Part shown: in pieces, positions 9,359-17,711 of the stretch
Layout: every line of letters begins with the position of its first letter
How positions within the stretch are numbered: position 1 is the stretch's first letter
Origin: Hydrogenophaga pseudoflava NBRC 102511
GTDB lineage: Bacteria > Pseudomonadota > Gammaproteobacteria > Burkholderiales > Burkholderiaceae_C
Reading direction: 5' to 3'
Assembly: GCF_001592285.1 (NCBI RefSeq)
Contig: NZ_BCWQ01000005.1
Location: 124,001 to 188,000, forward strand
DNA: 64,000 bases
Made by a program: the position numbers and the translations under genes
Notes under the pieces: model-generated
What the model saw: only the letters and a program-made list of their open reading frames with translations
What the model was told of the DNA's origin: nothing
The model's database searches: none

Positions 9359-9359
9359 C

Positions 9360-10019
9360 ATGACCCGCAAAGCCCCCCGACGCACGGCCGAACGCATCCT
9401 GGAAGTCACCCTCGCGCTGTTCAACCGCTTCGGCGAGCCCAATGTCTCCACCACGCTGATCTCCTCCGAGCTGGGCATCAGCCCGGGCAACCTGTACTAC
9501 CACTACCCGGCCAAGGACGAGCTGATCAACTCGCTGTTCGAGCGCTACGAGAAGGCGCTCAACGAACTGCTGCAGGCCAGCGACGGCGTGCGCAATGTGG
9601 AGGACGCCTGGTTCTTCCTGCACTCGCTGTTCGAAATCGTCTGGGAATACCGCTTCCTCTACCGCGACCTCAACGACCTGCTGTCCAAGAACCGGCTGCT
9701 GGAGACGCGCTTCCAGGCCGTGCTCAAGAACAAGATCCGTTCGGTGCGCAGCCTGCTCAGCGGCATGTCGCGCGCCGGCGCCATCGACCTCGATGCGCGG
9801 GAACTCGAACCCACGGCGAACTGCATGGTGGTGCTGCTGACCTACTGGCTCAGCTTCGAATACGTGCGCGACCCGCGCCATGCGCTGGAACCGGACAACG
9901 CGCAGGCTGCGCTGCTGCGCGGTGCGCAGCACGTGCTCAATGTGCTGGCGCCGTACCTCGAATCCGGCCAGCGCCAGCACCTGCTGCAACTCACGGGCGC
10001 CTACCGCACGGCGCCCTGA
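9360..10019 (+). CDS. PhaD-like TetR-family regulator
   Basis: 219 residues. The N-terminal HTH (about 10-55) reads FNRFGEPNVSTTLISSELG and then ISPGNLYYHY. I recall close matches to these in Pseudomonas PhaD, the regulator of the pha cluster and phasin genes. The C-terminal helical domain has the WFFLHSLFEIVWEYRFLYRDL pattern of the same group. It begins one base after the patatin stop, so it is co-transcribed with the lipase. PhaD responds to a fatty-acid-derived ligand; control of the local phasin, reductase and lipase is the natural hypothesis but no binding is shown. Confidence 0.8.
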   Translation: MTRKAPRRTAERILEVTLALFNRFGEPNVSTTLISSELGISPGNLYYHYPAKDELINSLFERYEKALNELLQASDGVRNVEDAWFFLHSLFEIVWEYRFLYRDLNDLLSKNRLLETRFQAVLKNKIRSVRSLLSGMSRAGAIDLDARELEPTANCMVVLLTYWLSFEYVRDPRHALEPDNAQAALLRGAQHVLNVLAPYLESGQRQHLLQLTGAYRTAP

Positions 10020-10040
10020 GCCCGGGGCCGCCGCCTGGGC

Positions 10041-11150
10041 CTATTGGGGCGGGCTGCGGCGCAGCCCGTCCACCGCCTGGAACAGGGCCTGGCGGGCCTG
10101 GGACACCACCTGGGCGCGCCAGTCGTCGGTGTCGACATAGAACGCGTCCCGCGTCCGCTTCTGGATCACGGTCCGCAGGCCGGCCGGCGCGTCCGGGTGC
10201 AGGCGCATCCACTGGTCGCCGCGCAGGGCGTTGAGGACATCCAGCAGCGGCAGGGTGCCGTATTCCAGCGCGATCCCGGTGTATTGGGCCTGCGGGCACT
10301 CTTCGTAGACCGCGTTCCACATCAGGCCGGTCAGGCGGGCCGAGGCAGAGCTGCCGTCGTAGATCGAGGTCACGGGCGTCTGGCCGTCGCCACCCCACCA
10401 GGCGCGGGCGCGCTGCAGGGCCGCGTCGTCGTCGCGGCAGGCGAAGATGCGCTCGCCCAGGCCGCTCGGGCCCAGCCCGGTGTGCAGGTCGATCCAGGCG
10501 ATGTGGCGCGCGCTGCGCCCATGTTCGCGCAACACCTCGCGCAGCGTGCGGTGGCTCCAGGTCGGCGCCGTGCCGCCGAAGAACAGACCATCGGGGTGGC
10601 TGTGCTGGCCCTGGGAGACCGCGCTCTGGTACGCGCCCAGCCCCTTGCGCCCGATGAAGTGGGCGATGACCGCCTCGTTCTCGGCCACGGGCGGCCAGAC
10701 CGTCGGCAGCAGGAACGGGTGCAGTTCGTCATAGGCCGGGTTCGCCGGCAGGGGTTGAGAGAAGTCCTGGAAGTTGCGGTTGAGATCGACGTTGTCCTCG
10801 GTCACCCGGCGCAGGTGCGAGAACCCGTAGGGATTGAGCGCGTGGATGTACAGCACCGCCACACCGGCGGCGCGGGCGTGCGCGCGCCAGTCGGCGTCGT
10901 GGGTGGCAAACACCTGGATGCCCGAGCCACAGAACCCTTCCACGCCGTGGCAGGCGCTGCTGACGATCAGGAGTCGCTCGGCATCCGGCGGTCCGTCCAG
11001 GGCCACGTCCATGGCCAGGGTTTCCTGGTCGCGCCCGGGCAGCGGGTGGTTGTGGCTGCGAATGGCCATGCCGGCGGCGGCCGCCCCCTCCAGGAACTGC
11101 ACGCGCGCCCGGGCGTAGGACTGCGCGAAGGCAGACTGGGGATTGATCAT
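10041..11150 (-). CDS. DUF2817 family M14-like metallo-carboxypeptidase
   Basis: 369 residues. The family is a divergent zinc-carboxypeptidase fold. Likely zinc ligands are the His and Glu in SSACHGVEGFCGSG (about residues 66-79) and a later His in the IDLHTGLGPSG stretch. No signal peptide, so it is presumably cytosolic. The start ATG overlaps the M20 amidohydrolase stop by 4 bp (ATGA), a coupled pair. The two likely trim peptides or N-acyl amino acids, in line with a LivK-type binding protein upstream; substrate unknown. A perfect GC hairpin (10050-10068) lies in its last codons and may act as a terminator for convergent transcription. Confidence 0.84.
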   Translation of the reverse strand: MINPQSAFAQSYARARVQFLEGAAAAGMAIRSHNHPLPGRDQETLAMDVALDGPPDAERLLIVSSACHGVEGFCGSGIQVFATHDADWRAHARAAGVAVLYIHALNPYGFSHLRRVTEDNVDLNRNFQDFSQPLPANPAYDELHPFLLPTVWPPVAENEAVIAHFIGRKGLGAYQSAVSQGQHSHPDGLFFGGTAPTWSHRTLREVLREHGRSARHIAWIDLHTGLGPSGLGERIFACRDDDAALQRARAWWGGDGQTPVTSIYDGSSASARLTGLMWNAVYEECPQAQYTGIALEYGTLPLLDVLNALRGDQWMRLHPDAPAGLRTVIQKRTRDAFYVDTDDWRAQVVSQARQALFQAVDGLRRSPPQ

Positions 11151-12361
11151 GCGGCGTCCTTGCGCGGTTGCGACAGCCACTGCTCGGCCAACCGCACCCA
11201 GTAGGTCGCGCCCAGCGGGATCAGGTCGTCGTTGAAGTCGTAGCTCGGGTTGTGCAGTGTGCAGGGCCCGCCGCCGTGGCCGATCTCGCGGTGCGCGCCC
11301 TCGCCGTTGGCGATGAAGATGTAGCAGCCTGGCCGCGCCTGCAGCATGTAGGCGAAGTCTTCGGCCCCCATGGTCGGCTCCTGCACCAGCACCTGGTCGG
11401 CGCCGACGATGCCGGCCAGCACCTCGCGCACGAACGCGGTCTCGGCCGGGTGGTTGACGGTCGGCGGGTAGTTGCGGCGGAACTGGAACTCGCAGCTGGC
11501 GCCGAAGGCGGCGCAGGTGTGCTCGGCGATCTCCTGCATGCGCCGCTCGATCAGGTCCAGCACCTCGTAGGTGAAGGTGCGCACCGTGCCCTGGATCTCG
11601 CAGCTGTCGGGCACCACATTGGTCGCTTCGCCGGTGTGGATCATGGTCACGCTGATCACGCCGGCGTCCACCGGCTTCTTGTTGCGCGAGATGATGGTCT
11701 GGAAGGCCTGCACCATCTGGCAGGCCACGGGCACCGGGTCGATGCCGTTGTGCGGCAGCGCGGCGTGCGAGCCCTTGCCGCGGATGACGATGTGGAACTC
11801 GTTGCTCGACGCCATCACCGGGCCGGCGCTGGCGGCAAAACTGCCCACCGGCAGGCCCGGCCAGTTGTGCATGCCGAACACGGCCTCGACCGGAAACTGT
11901 TCGAACAGGCCGTCCTTGATCATCTCGCGGGCACCGCCGCCGCCCTCTTCGGCCGGCTGGAAGATCAGGTAGACCGTGCCGTCGAAGTTCCGGTGTTTCG
12001 AGAAGTGCTGCGCCGCCGCCAGCAGCATGGCGGTGTGGCCGTCGTGGCCGCAGGCGTGCATCTTGCCGGCGTGCTGGCTGGCGTGCGCGAAGTGGTTGTG
12101 CTCCTGCATGGGCAGCGCGTCCATGTCGGCGCGCAGGCCGATGGCCCGGCCGCTGGCGCCACCGTCGCGCCCGTGCACGATGCCCACCACGCCGGTCGTG
12201 CCCATGCCCCGGTGCACCGGGATGCCCCACTCGGTCAGTTTGGCGGCGACCACCTCGGCGGTGCGCACCTCTTCAAAACAGAGCTCGGGATGGGCGTGGA
12301 TGTCGCGGCGCACGGCGGCGATGGCCGCGGACTGGGTCAGGATGGAGTCGATCAGCTGCAT
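11147..12361 (-). CDS. M20D family amidohydrolase (hippurate hydrolase-like)
   Basis: 404 residues. A binuclear metallo-amidohydrolase cleaving N-acyl amino acids or related amides. Metal-site motifs visible are RADMDALPM (about 77-85), HACGHDGHTAM (102-112, with Cys104 and His106), and QPAEEGGGGA (135-144). The dimerisation domain follows at about 190-300 with GKGSHAALPHNGIDP. It is coupled by a 4-bp overlap to the DUF2817 peptidase and sits downstream of a branched-chain amino-acid type binding protein (102-bp gap), suggesting uptake and breakdown of acylated amino acids or peptides. Alternative names in the family are N-acetyl-L,L-diaminopimelate or IAA-conjugate hydrolase. Confidence 0.92.
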   Translation of the reverse strand: MQLIDSILTQSAAIAAVRRDIHAHPELCFEEVRTAEVVAAKLTEWGIPVHRGMGTTGVVGIVHGRDGGASGRAIGLRADMDALPMQEHNHFAHASQHAGKMHACGHDGHTAMLLAAAQHFSKHRNFDGTVYLIFQPAEEGGGGAREMIKDGLFEQFPVEAVFGMHNWPGLPVGSFAASAGPVMASSNEFHIVIRGKGSHAALPHNGIDPVPVACQMVQAFQTIISRNKKPVDAGVISVTMIHTGEATNVVPDSCEIQGTVRTFTYEVLDLIERRMQEIAEHTCAAFGASCEFQFRRNYPPTVNHPAETAFVREVLAGIVGADQVLVQEPTMGAEDFAYMLQARPGCYIFIANGEGAHREIGHGGGPCTLHNPSYDFNDDLIPLGATYWVRLAEQWLSQPRKDAA

Positions 12362-12463
12362 GGTGTCCTCATCTGCAAACGGCCATGGTAGCCATGCACG
12401 GCCCTGGAGACAGGTCCGTTCGCGACAACCCGGACCGGACCGGGGATGTCGGCCCTGACTGCG

Positions 12464-13609
12464 TCAGCGGCGCACCCGGCCGTCTTCGGTCAGCAGGGTC
12501 AGTTCGACGAAGCGGGAGCCGGCGTGCTTCTGCGGCCCGAAGTCCAGCGGAAATCCACCGATGCTCACATCCTTCATGCCCCCGATGGCATCGATGAAGG
12601 CCTCCCGGCCGGCGCCTCGGGCGCGCTTGAGCCCCTCCACCAGCACCTTCGCGGCCACAAAGCCTTCGATGCCGGAGTAGTTGGGCGCCACACCGCGCTG
12701 GTCCTTGAGCGCGGCCAGGTACTCACCCGAGATAGGCGTTGCAGGCGAATAGGGAAAAGGCATCACCTGGCTGACCGCCACACCCTTGGCCACCGCCCCC
12801 AGTTCGTCCAGCAGCGCCTGCGTGCCGACGAAGGAGACGTTGTAGAAGTTGCCAGGGTAGCCCTGCTGGCGCGCCAGCCGGATGAAGGTGGCACAGGCCT
12901 TGTACGAACCGATCTGCACGATGGCCTCGGGCTTGACGGCCATGATGTCCTTGAGCGCCGGCGCCACCTCGTTGCTGTTGCGCTCCACCGTTCCCACCGC
13001 CGCCGGCTCCATGTTGAGCGCCTTCAGGGCGCGCTCGACACCTTCGAGCCCGGCCTTTCCGTAGGCGTCGTTCTGGTAGAACACCGCCACCCGCTTGACG
13101 CCGATCGAGGTGACCTGCTTGACGATGGCGGCGGTTTCGTCAAAGTACGAGGCCCGCACATGAATGGCGTAGCGGTTGAACGGCTCGCGCAGGGCCTGCG
13201 CCCCGGTGAAGGGCGCAAAGAAGGGCAGCTTGGCTTCAGTGGCCAGCGGCAGGGCGGCGAGGCTGGTGGGGGTACCGACGTAGCCGAACAGGGCGAATAC
13301 GCCGTCGGCGATGAACTGCCTGGTGTTGGCCACGCAGCGCTCCGGATCGTAGCCATCGTCCAGCCGCTTGAGTTCGATGCGGCGCCCGTTGACGCCCCCG
13401 GAGGCATTGACCTGGTCAAAGTACAGCTGGGCCCCCAGGTTGAACTGCAGCCCCAGCTGCGCGGACGGCCCGGTGAACGGCGCCGACTGTCCCAGCACGA
13501 TGGCCCCCGATCCGCCAGCCGCCTGGGCCCACGCGGAACCGGCCACGCCGGCCAGGGTAGAAGCGCCCAGACAGGCACCCAAGGAAGAAAGAACCCGACG
13601 ACGTTGCAT
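12464..13609 (-). CDS. ABC transporter substrate-binding protein (LivK family)
   Basis: 381 residues, periplasmic type I binding protein. An N-terminal signal with twin arginines (MQRRRVLSSLG) and cleavage after AWA near residue 28 suggests export, possibly by Tat. The mature part has the family stretch IVLGQSAPFTGPSAQLG and two Rossmann-like lobes. No permease or ATPase genes are adjacent, so it works with a transporter encoded elsewhere, as is common for the many orphan LivK homologues in Burkholderiales. It is divergent from the molybdopterin oxidoreductase across a 125-bp gap in which I see no clear promoter or operator. Confidence 0.88.
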   Translation of the reverse strand: MQRRRVLSSLGACLGASTLAGVAGSAWAQAAGGSGAIVLGQSAPFTGPSAQLGLQFNLGAQLYFDQVNASGGVNGRRIELKRLDDGYDPERCVANTRQFIADGVFALFGYVGTPTSLAALPLATEAKLPFFAPFTGAQALREPFNRYAIHVRASYFDETAAIVKQVTSIGVKRVAVFYQNDAYGKAGLEGVERALKALNMEPAAVGTVERNSNEVAPALKDIMAVKPEAIVQIGSYKACATFIRLARQQGYPGNFYNVSFVGTQALLDELGAVAKGVAVSQVMPFPYSPATPISGEYLAALKDQRGVAPNYSGIEGFVAAKVLVEGLKRARGAGREAFIDAIGGMKDVSIGGFPLDFGPQKHAGSRFVELTLLTEDGRVRR

Positions 13610-13734
13610 CCAGTGACTCCTGATATGCTTTTTTGAGCTGGTCGGATGTCACCTCGTTCGTTACAGGGCGTCACCAGACTTGCGAAGCCTACTACATAGG
13701 CCCCGCCCCGCCTATACGCCATTCACCGCATTTC

Positions 13735-15780
13735 ATGGCCCACAACCCCAACGAATTCACGGTCCGGGGCGCTTGCCCCCACGACTGCCCCGACACCTGT
13801 GCCCTGGTCACCACCGTGGTGGACGGCAAAGCCGTGCGCGTGGCCGGCAACCCGGCACACCGCCACACCGACGGCGCGCTGTGCACCAAGGTATCGCGCT
13901 ACCCCGAACGCACCCACCACCCCGAACGCATCCTCGCGCCGCTGCGCCGCACCGGCCCCAAGGGCAGCGGGCGGTTCGAGCCCATCGGATGGGACGAGGC
14001 ACTGGATGACATCGCCGCGAGGCTGAAAGACATCGCCGCGCGCAACCCGCAGGCCATCGTGCCCTACAGCTACGCCGGCACCATGGGTCAGGTGCAGAGC
14101 GAGGGCATGGCGGCGCGCTTCTTCAACAGGCTCGGCGCCTCCTTCCTGGACCGCACGATCTGCGCGGCCGCCGGCGGCGAGGCCCTGGTGCACACCCTGG
14201 GCGGCAAGCTGGGCATGAAGGTCGAGCACTTCGCCGAGGCCAAGCTGATCCTGATCTGGGGCAGCAACTCCATTGCCAGCAATCTGCATTTCTGGCGCCT
14301 GGCGCAGCAGGCCAAGCGTGACGGCGCGCGCCTGGTATGCATCGACCCGCGCCGCAGCGAAACCGCCGACAAGTGCCACGAGCACATCGCGCTGCGCCCC
14401 GGCACCGACGCTGCACTGGCGCTGGCGCTGATGCACGAACTCATCAGGAACGACTGGCTGGATCACGACTACATCGCCCGCCACACCCTGGGGTGGGAGC
14501 AGCTGCGCGAACGCGCCCTGCAGTGGCCGCCCGAGCGTGCGGCCGAGGTTTGCGGCATCCCGGTCGAACAGATCGAACGGCTGGCGCGCGACTACGGCAC
14601 CACGAAGCCGGCCGCCATCCGCCTGAACTACGGCATGCAGCGCGTGCGCGGCGGCGGCAACGCGGTGCGCGCCATCGCCTGCCTGCCGGCGCTGACCGGC
14701 GCCTGGCGCCACCGCGCGGGCGGTCTGCTGCTCTCGGCCTCGGGCCACTTTCCTGTCGACCGCGCCGCGCTGCACCGCCCCGACCTGCTGGCCGGCCGCA
14801 CGCCACGCACCATCAACATGGTCACCATCGGCGACGATCTGCTGCGCGAATCCTCGCCCTCATTCGGTCCGAAGATCGAGGCCCTGATCGTCTACAACAG
14901 CAACCCGGTGGCGGTCGCGCCCGAGTCGCCCAAGGTGGTGGCGGGCTTCGCGCGCGAGGACCTGTTCACCGTGGTGCTCGAACACTTCATGACCGACACC
15001 GCGGACCACGCCGACATCGTGCTGCCCGCCACCACCCAGCTCGAGCACTGGGACATCCACACCAGCTACGGCCACACCGACGTGTTGCTCAACCGGCCCG
15101 CCATCGCGCCGCTCGGGCAGGCGCGACCCAACACCGAGGTGTTCCGCCAGCTGGCTCAGCGCATGGGCTTCGACGACCCCTGCTTCGCCGACGACGATGA
15201 AACCTTGTGCCGCCAGACCTTCGGCGACCGGGTGGACTTCCAGCAACTGCTCGACCAGGGCTTTGCCACGCTGCCGGTGCCCGAGGCCCCGTTCGCCGAG
15301 GGTGGCTTCCCGACGCCCTCCGGCAAATGCGAGTTCTTCAGCGCACGCCTGGCGGCGCAGGGGCTGGACGGCCTGCCCGACCACGTGCCCAACCACGAGC
15401 TGGCCGGCAGCGACCCGCGCCACCCGCTGGCCATGATCTCGCCGCCCGCGCGCAACTTCCTCAACTCCAGCTTCGTGAACGTGAAGAGCCTGCGCGACAT
15501 CGAAGGCGAACCACTGCTGGAGATCAGCGCGGCCGACGCCGCCCCGCGCGGCATCGCCGACGGTGACCTGGTGCGGGTGTTCAACCAGCGCGGCAGCTAC
15601 CGCTGCACCGCGCGCCTCTCGACCCGGGCACGCCAGGGCGTGGTCAATGGCCTGGGCATCTGGTGGCGCAAGCTCGGCCTGGACGGCAGCAACGTGAACG
15701 AGCTGACCAGCCAGAAGCTCACCGACCTGGGCCGCGCACCGGTGTTCTACGACTGCCTGGTAGAGGTGGAAAAGGGATGA
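13735..15780 (+). CDS. Molybdopterin-dependent oxidoreductase (bis-MGD, one 4Fe-4S)
   Basis: 681 residues from the ATG at 13735; a longer frame to 13633 has no support. The N-terminal Cys14-x3-Cys18-x3-Cys22-x27-Cys50 pattern binds a 4Fe-4S cluster. The molybdopterin domain and C-terminal molydop-binding domain (about 565-680) follow. This is the soluble, signal-less branch often annotated as formate dehydrogenase-like or BisC-like. The substrate cannot be assigned; no dedicated electron-transfer subunit is adjacent. The stop overlaps the next start by 4 bp (ATGA), coupling it to a putative aminopeptidase. Confidence 0.88.
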   Translation: MAHNPNEFTVRGACPHDCPDTCALVTTVVDGKAVRVAGNPAHRHTDGALCTKVSRYPERTHHPERILAPLRRTGPKGSGRFEPIGWDEALDDIAARLKDIAARNPQAIVPYSYAGTMGQVQSEGMAARFFNRLGASFLDRTICAAAGGEALVHTLGGKLGMKVEHFAEAKLILIWGSNSIASNLHFWRLAQQAKRDGARLVCIDPRRSETADKCHEHIALRPGTDAALALALMHELIRNDWLDHDYIARHTLGWEQLRERALQWPPERAAEVCGIPVEQIERLARDYGTTKPAAIRLNYGMQRVRGGGNAVRAIACLPALTGAWRHRAGGLLLSASGHFPVDRAALHRPDLLAGRTPRTINMVTIGDDLLRESSPSFGPKIEALIVYNSNPVAVAPESPKVVAGFAREDLFTVVLEHFMTDTADHADIVLPATTQLEHWDIHTSYGHTDVLLNRPAIAPLGQARPNTEVFRQLAQRMGFDDPCFADDDETLCRQTFGDRVDFQQLLDQGFATLPVPEAPFAEGGFPTPSGKCEFFSARLAAQGLDGLPDHVPNHELAGSDPRHPLAMISPPARNFLNSSFVNVKSLRDIEGEPLLEISAADAAPRGIADGDLVRVFNQRGSYRCTARLSTRARQGVVNGLGIWWRKLGLDGSNVNELTSQKLTDLGRAPVFYDCLVEVEKG

Positions 15781-16934
15781 CCCCCCCTGCGCCGCTTCGC
15801 GTCTTCCCCCCCGGAGGGAGGGACCGCGCCAGAGGCCCGGCGAAGCCGGTTCCTCGGCGCGTGCTGGTGGTGTGTTGCCTGGCGGGTTTGCTGTCCGGCT
15901 GCGCCTCGTCCGACGCCGGCCCCGGCTACTACTGGCAATCGGTCACCGGCCACCTGAAGCTGATGCACGCGGCGCGGCCGGTGCAGGACTGGCTGGACGA
16001 CCCGGCCACACCACCCGCGCTGCAGCACAAGCTGCAGCTCACGCAGCGCATCCGCACCTTTGCGGTCACCGAACTGGGTCTGCCCGACAACGCCAGCTAC
16101 CGGCGCTATGCCGACCTGCAGCGCAAGGCGGCGGTCTACAACGTGGTCGCCGCGCCCGCGCTGTCGCTGCGGCTGCAGCAGTGGTGCTTCCCGGTGGCCG
16201 GCTGCGTCGGCTACCGGGGCTACTACGACGAGGCCGAAGCCCGGGCGTTTGCGGCCGGGATCGGCAGCGACCTGGACGTGGCGGTCTATCCCGTGCCCGC
16301 CTACTCCACGCTGGGCTGGATGAACTGGGCCGGTGGCGACCCCCTGCTCAACACCTTCATCGGCTACCCCGAGGGTGAGCTGGCACGGCTGATCTTTCAC
16401 GAGCTGGCCCACCAGGTGGCCTACGCCTCCGGTGACACCGTGTTCAACGAGTCCTTCGCGACGGCGGTCGAGCGCATCGGCGGCGCGCGCTGGCTGGCCC
16501 AGGCCGACGAGACAGCGCGCCAGACCTACGCCGGCTTCGATGAGCGCCGCAAAACCTTTCGTGCGCTGACGCGCGAGACCAGGGAACGGCTGCAGGCACT
16601 CTACGACGACGCCACGCTCGACGACACCGCCAAACTGGCCCGCAAGGCCCAGGTGCTGCACGACTTCCGCCAGCGCTACGCCGGCCTGCGCCGAGGCTGG
16701 GGCGGCTACAAGGGCTACGACGCCTGGGTCGCCCGGGCCAACAACGCCAGCTTCGGTGCCCAGGCCGCCTACGACCAGTGGGTGCCGGCATTCGAGGCGC
16801 TGTTCGAGCGCGAGGGCCGCGACTTTGCGCGGTTCTATGATGCGGTGCGCGCGCTGGCCCGCCAGACCGCGGCCGAGCGCCAGGCCGCCCTCCAGGCCCT
16901 CGACCCCGCCGCCCGGCCACCGTCCACCCTCTGA
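15777..16934 (+). CDS. Putative lipoprotein aminopeptidase (DUF2265 family)
   Basis: 385 residues. A zinc metallopeptidase-like protein with HELAH at 208-212 and a downstream NESFA glutamate near 225, both in family positions. A lipobox (LLSGC, Cys42) follows a hydrophobic stretch at 29-41, so it is probably a lipoprotein facing the periplasm. The start overlaps the previous stop (ATGA). Residues 2-27, including PAPLRVFPPGGRD, are encoded by a copy of the dispersed intergenic repeat. A GTG start just before the hydrophobic stretch is possible but would remove the basic n-region. Substrate unknown. Confidence 0.8.
   Translation: MTPPAPLRVFPPGGRDRARGPAKPVPRRVLVVCCLAGLLSGCASSDAGPGYYWQSVTGHLKLMHAARPVQDWLDDPATPPALQHKLQLTQRIRTFAVTELGLPDNASYRRYADLQRKAAVYNVVAAPALSLRLQQWCFPVAGCVGYRGYYDEAEARAFAAGIGSDLDVAVYPVPAYSTLGWMNWAGGDPLLNTFIGYPEGELARLIFHELAHQVAYASGDTVFNESFATAVERIGGARWLAQADETARQTYAGFDERRKTFRALTRETRERLQALYDDATLDDTAKLARKAQVLHDFRQRYAGLRRGWGGYKGYDAWVARANNASFGAQAAYDQWVPAFEALFEREGRDFARFYDAVRALARQTAAERQAALQALDPAARPPSTL
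15778..15861 (+). repeat. Dispersed palindromic repeat, copy A
   Basis: GC-rich element beginning at the stop of the molybdopterin oxidoreductase. It contains the shared tail GGCCCGGCGAAGCCGGTTCC, whose CCGGC-GAA-GCCGG core is a hairpin, and the C/G-run block seen in the other copies. This copy lies inside the start of the next gene and supplies its N-terminal codons. Confidence 0.75.
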
Positions 16935-16948
16935 ACAACGCGAACACC

Positions 16949-17284
16949 ATGGCGAACATCCACATCCGGCGCAACCACCACCTGGGCATGTCCGGCGCAC
17001 GCAAGGTGGCCTGGCAATGGGCCGAACAGGCCGAGGCCGAGTTCGACATGCAGTGCGCCTACGAAGAGGGTGCGGATTGCGACGAGGTGCATTTCTCGCG
17101 CACCGGTGCCAAGGGCACGCTGCGGGTCACGGCGGATCACTTCGAGCTGGACGCCCAGCTTGGCTTCCTGCTCGGCGCCTTCAGGGACCGCATCGAGAGC
17201 GAGATCGTCAAAAACCTGGACGAGCTGCTGGCGGCCAAGAAAAAGCCGGCGGCCAAAACGGCCACCGGCTCGAAGAAAAAGTAA
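16949..17284 (+). CDS. Polyhydroxyalkanoic acid system family protein
   Basis: 111 residues. It matches the small PHA granule region family that starts with an IxRxHxLG-like motif: here ANIHIRRNHHLGMSGARKVA, then FDMQCAYEEG, and FELDAQLGFLLGAFRDRIE near 65-83. The C-terminus is Lys/Ala-rich. The molecular function is unknown; the gene is usually found near PHA genes. It starts 14 bp after the aminopeptidase stop and faces the acyl-CoA-binding protein gene, adding to the storage-lipid character of the region. Confidence 0.85.
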   Translation: MANIHIRRNHHLGMSGARKVAWQWAEQAEAEFDMQCAYEEGADCDEVHFSRTGAKGTLRVTADHFELDAQLGFLLGAFRDRIESEIVKNLDELLAAKKKPAAKTATGSKKK

Positions 17285-17317
17285 GACAGGCCCCGCGCAG
17301 CAGCGGAGCGTGGGAGC

Positions 17318-17572
17318 TCAGCTCAGCGACGCGATCAGGTCGATGTACTGCTGCTGCGCATCGTCCTGAGACGTGCCCTTCAGGCCGTTCCAGGCGTCCC
17401 ACTTGGCGCGGCCGACCATGTCACCGAAGCCGGGCTTCTTCTCGGTGTTGTCGCCCACCGTGCCCTGCTTGTACAGGCCGTAGATCTTGAGCAGCGTGGC
17501 GTTGTCGGGGCGCTCGCTGAGGTTCTTGGACTGGGCAACGGCGGCATCGAAGCGGGACTTGAGGTCGGACAT
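17318..17572 (-). CDS. Acyl-CoA-binding protein
   Basis: 84 residues, the standard ACBP length for the four-helix fold. The conserved ligand residues are visible: Tyr31 and the YKQ motif (Tyr34-Lys35-Gln36), then Lys57-Trp58 in RAKWDAWNGL. It binds long-chain acyl-CoA esters in the cytosol and can supply them to acyltransferases and reductases. It is divergent from the wax ester synthase gene (139-bp gap), a suggestive placement because that enzyme consumes acyl-CoA. Confidence 0.93.
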   Translation of the reverse strand: MSDLKSRFDAAVAQSKNLSERPDNATLLKIYGLYKQGTVGDNTEKKPGFGDMVGRAKWDAWNGLKGTSQDDAQQQYIDLIASLS

Positions 17573-17711
17573 GAAGGTCTCCGTGAGTGAGGGGGTGGCC
17601 CGGACCCGGGCTAGGGGAGGCCCGGTATCTTACGGTTGCGACTGCCCCCAGAATAGACGCCGCCACCCAATCACAACCAGCCCCCAACCCCGGGGCCTCG
17701 CAGGAGACACC

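Noticed and set aside
13633-13734. N-terminal extension of the molybdopterin oxidoreductase
   Set aside because: The 34 extra residues lack homology and lie in the divergent promoter gap; the Cys cluster fits the ATG at 13735.
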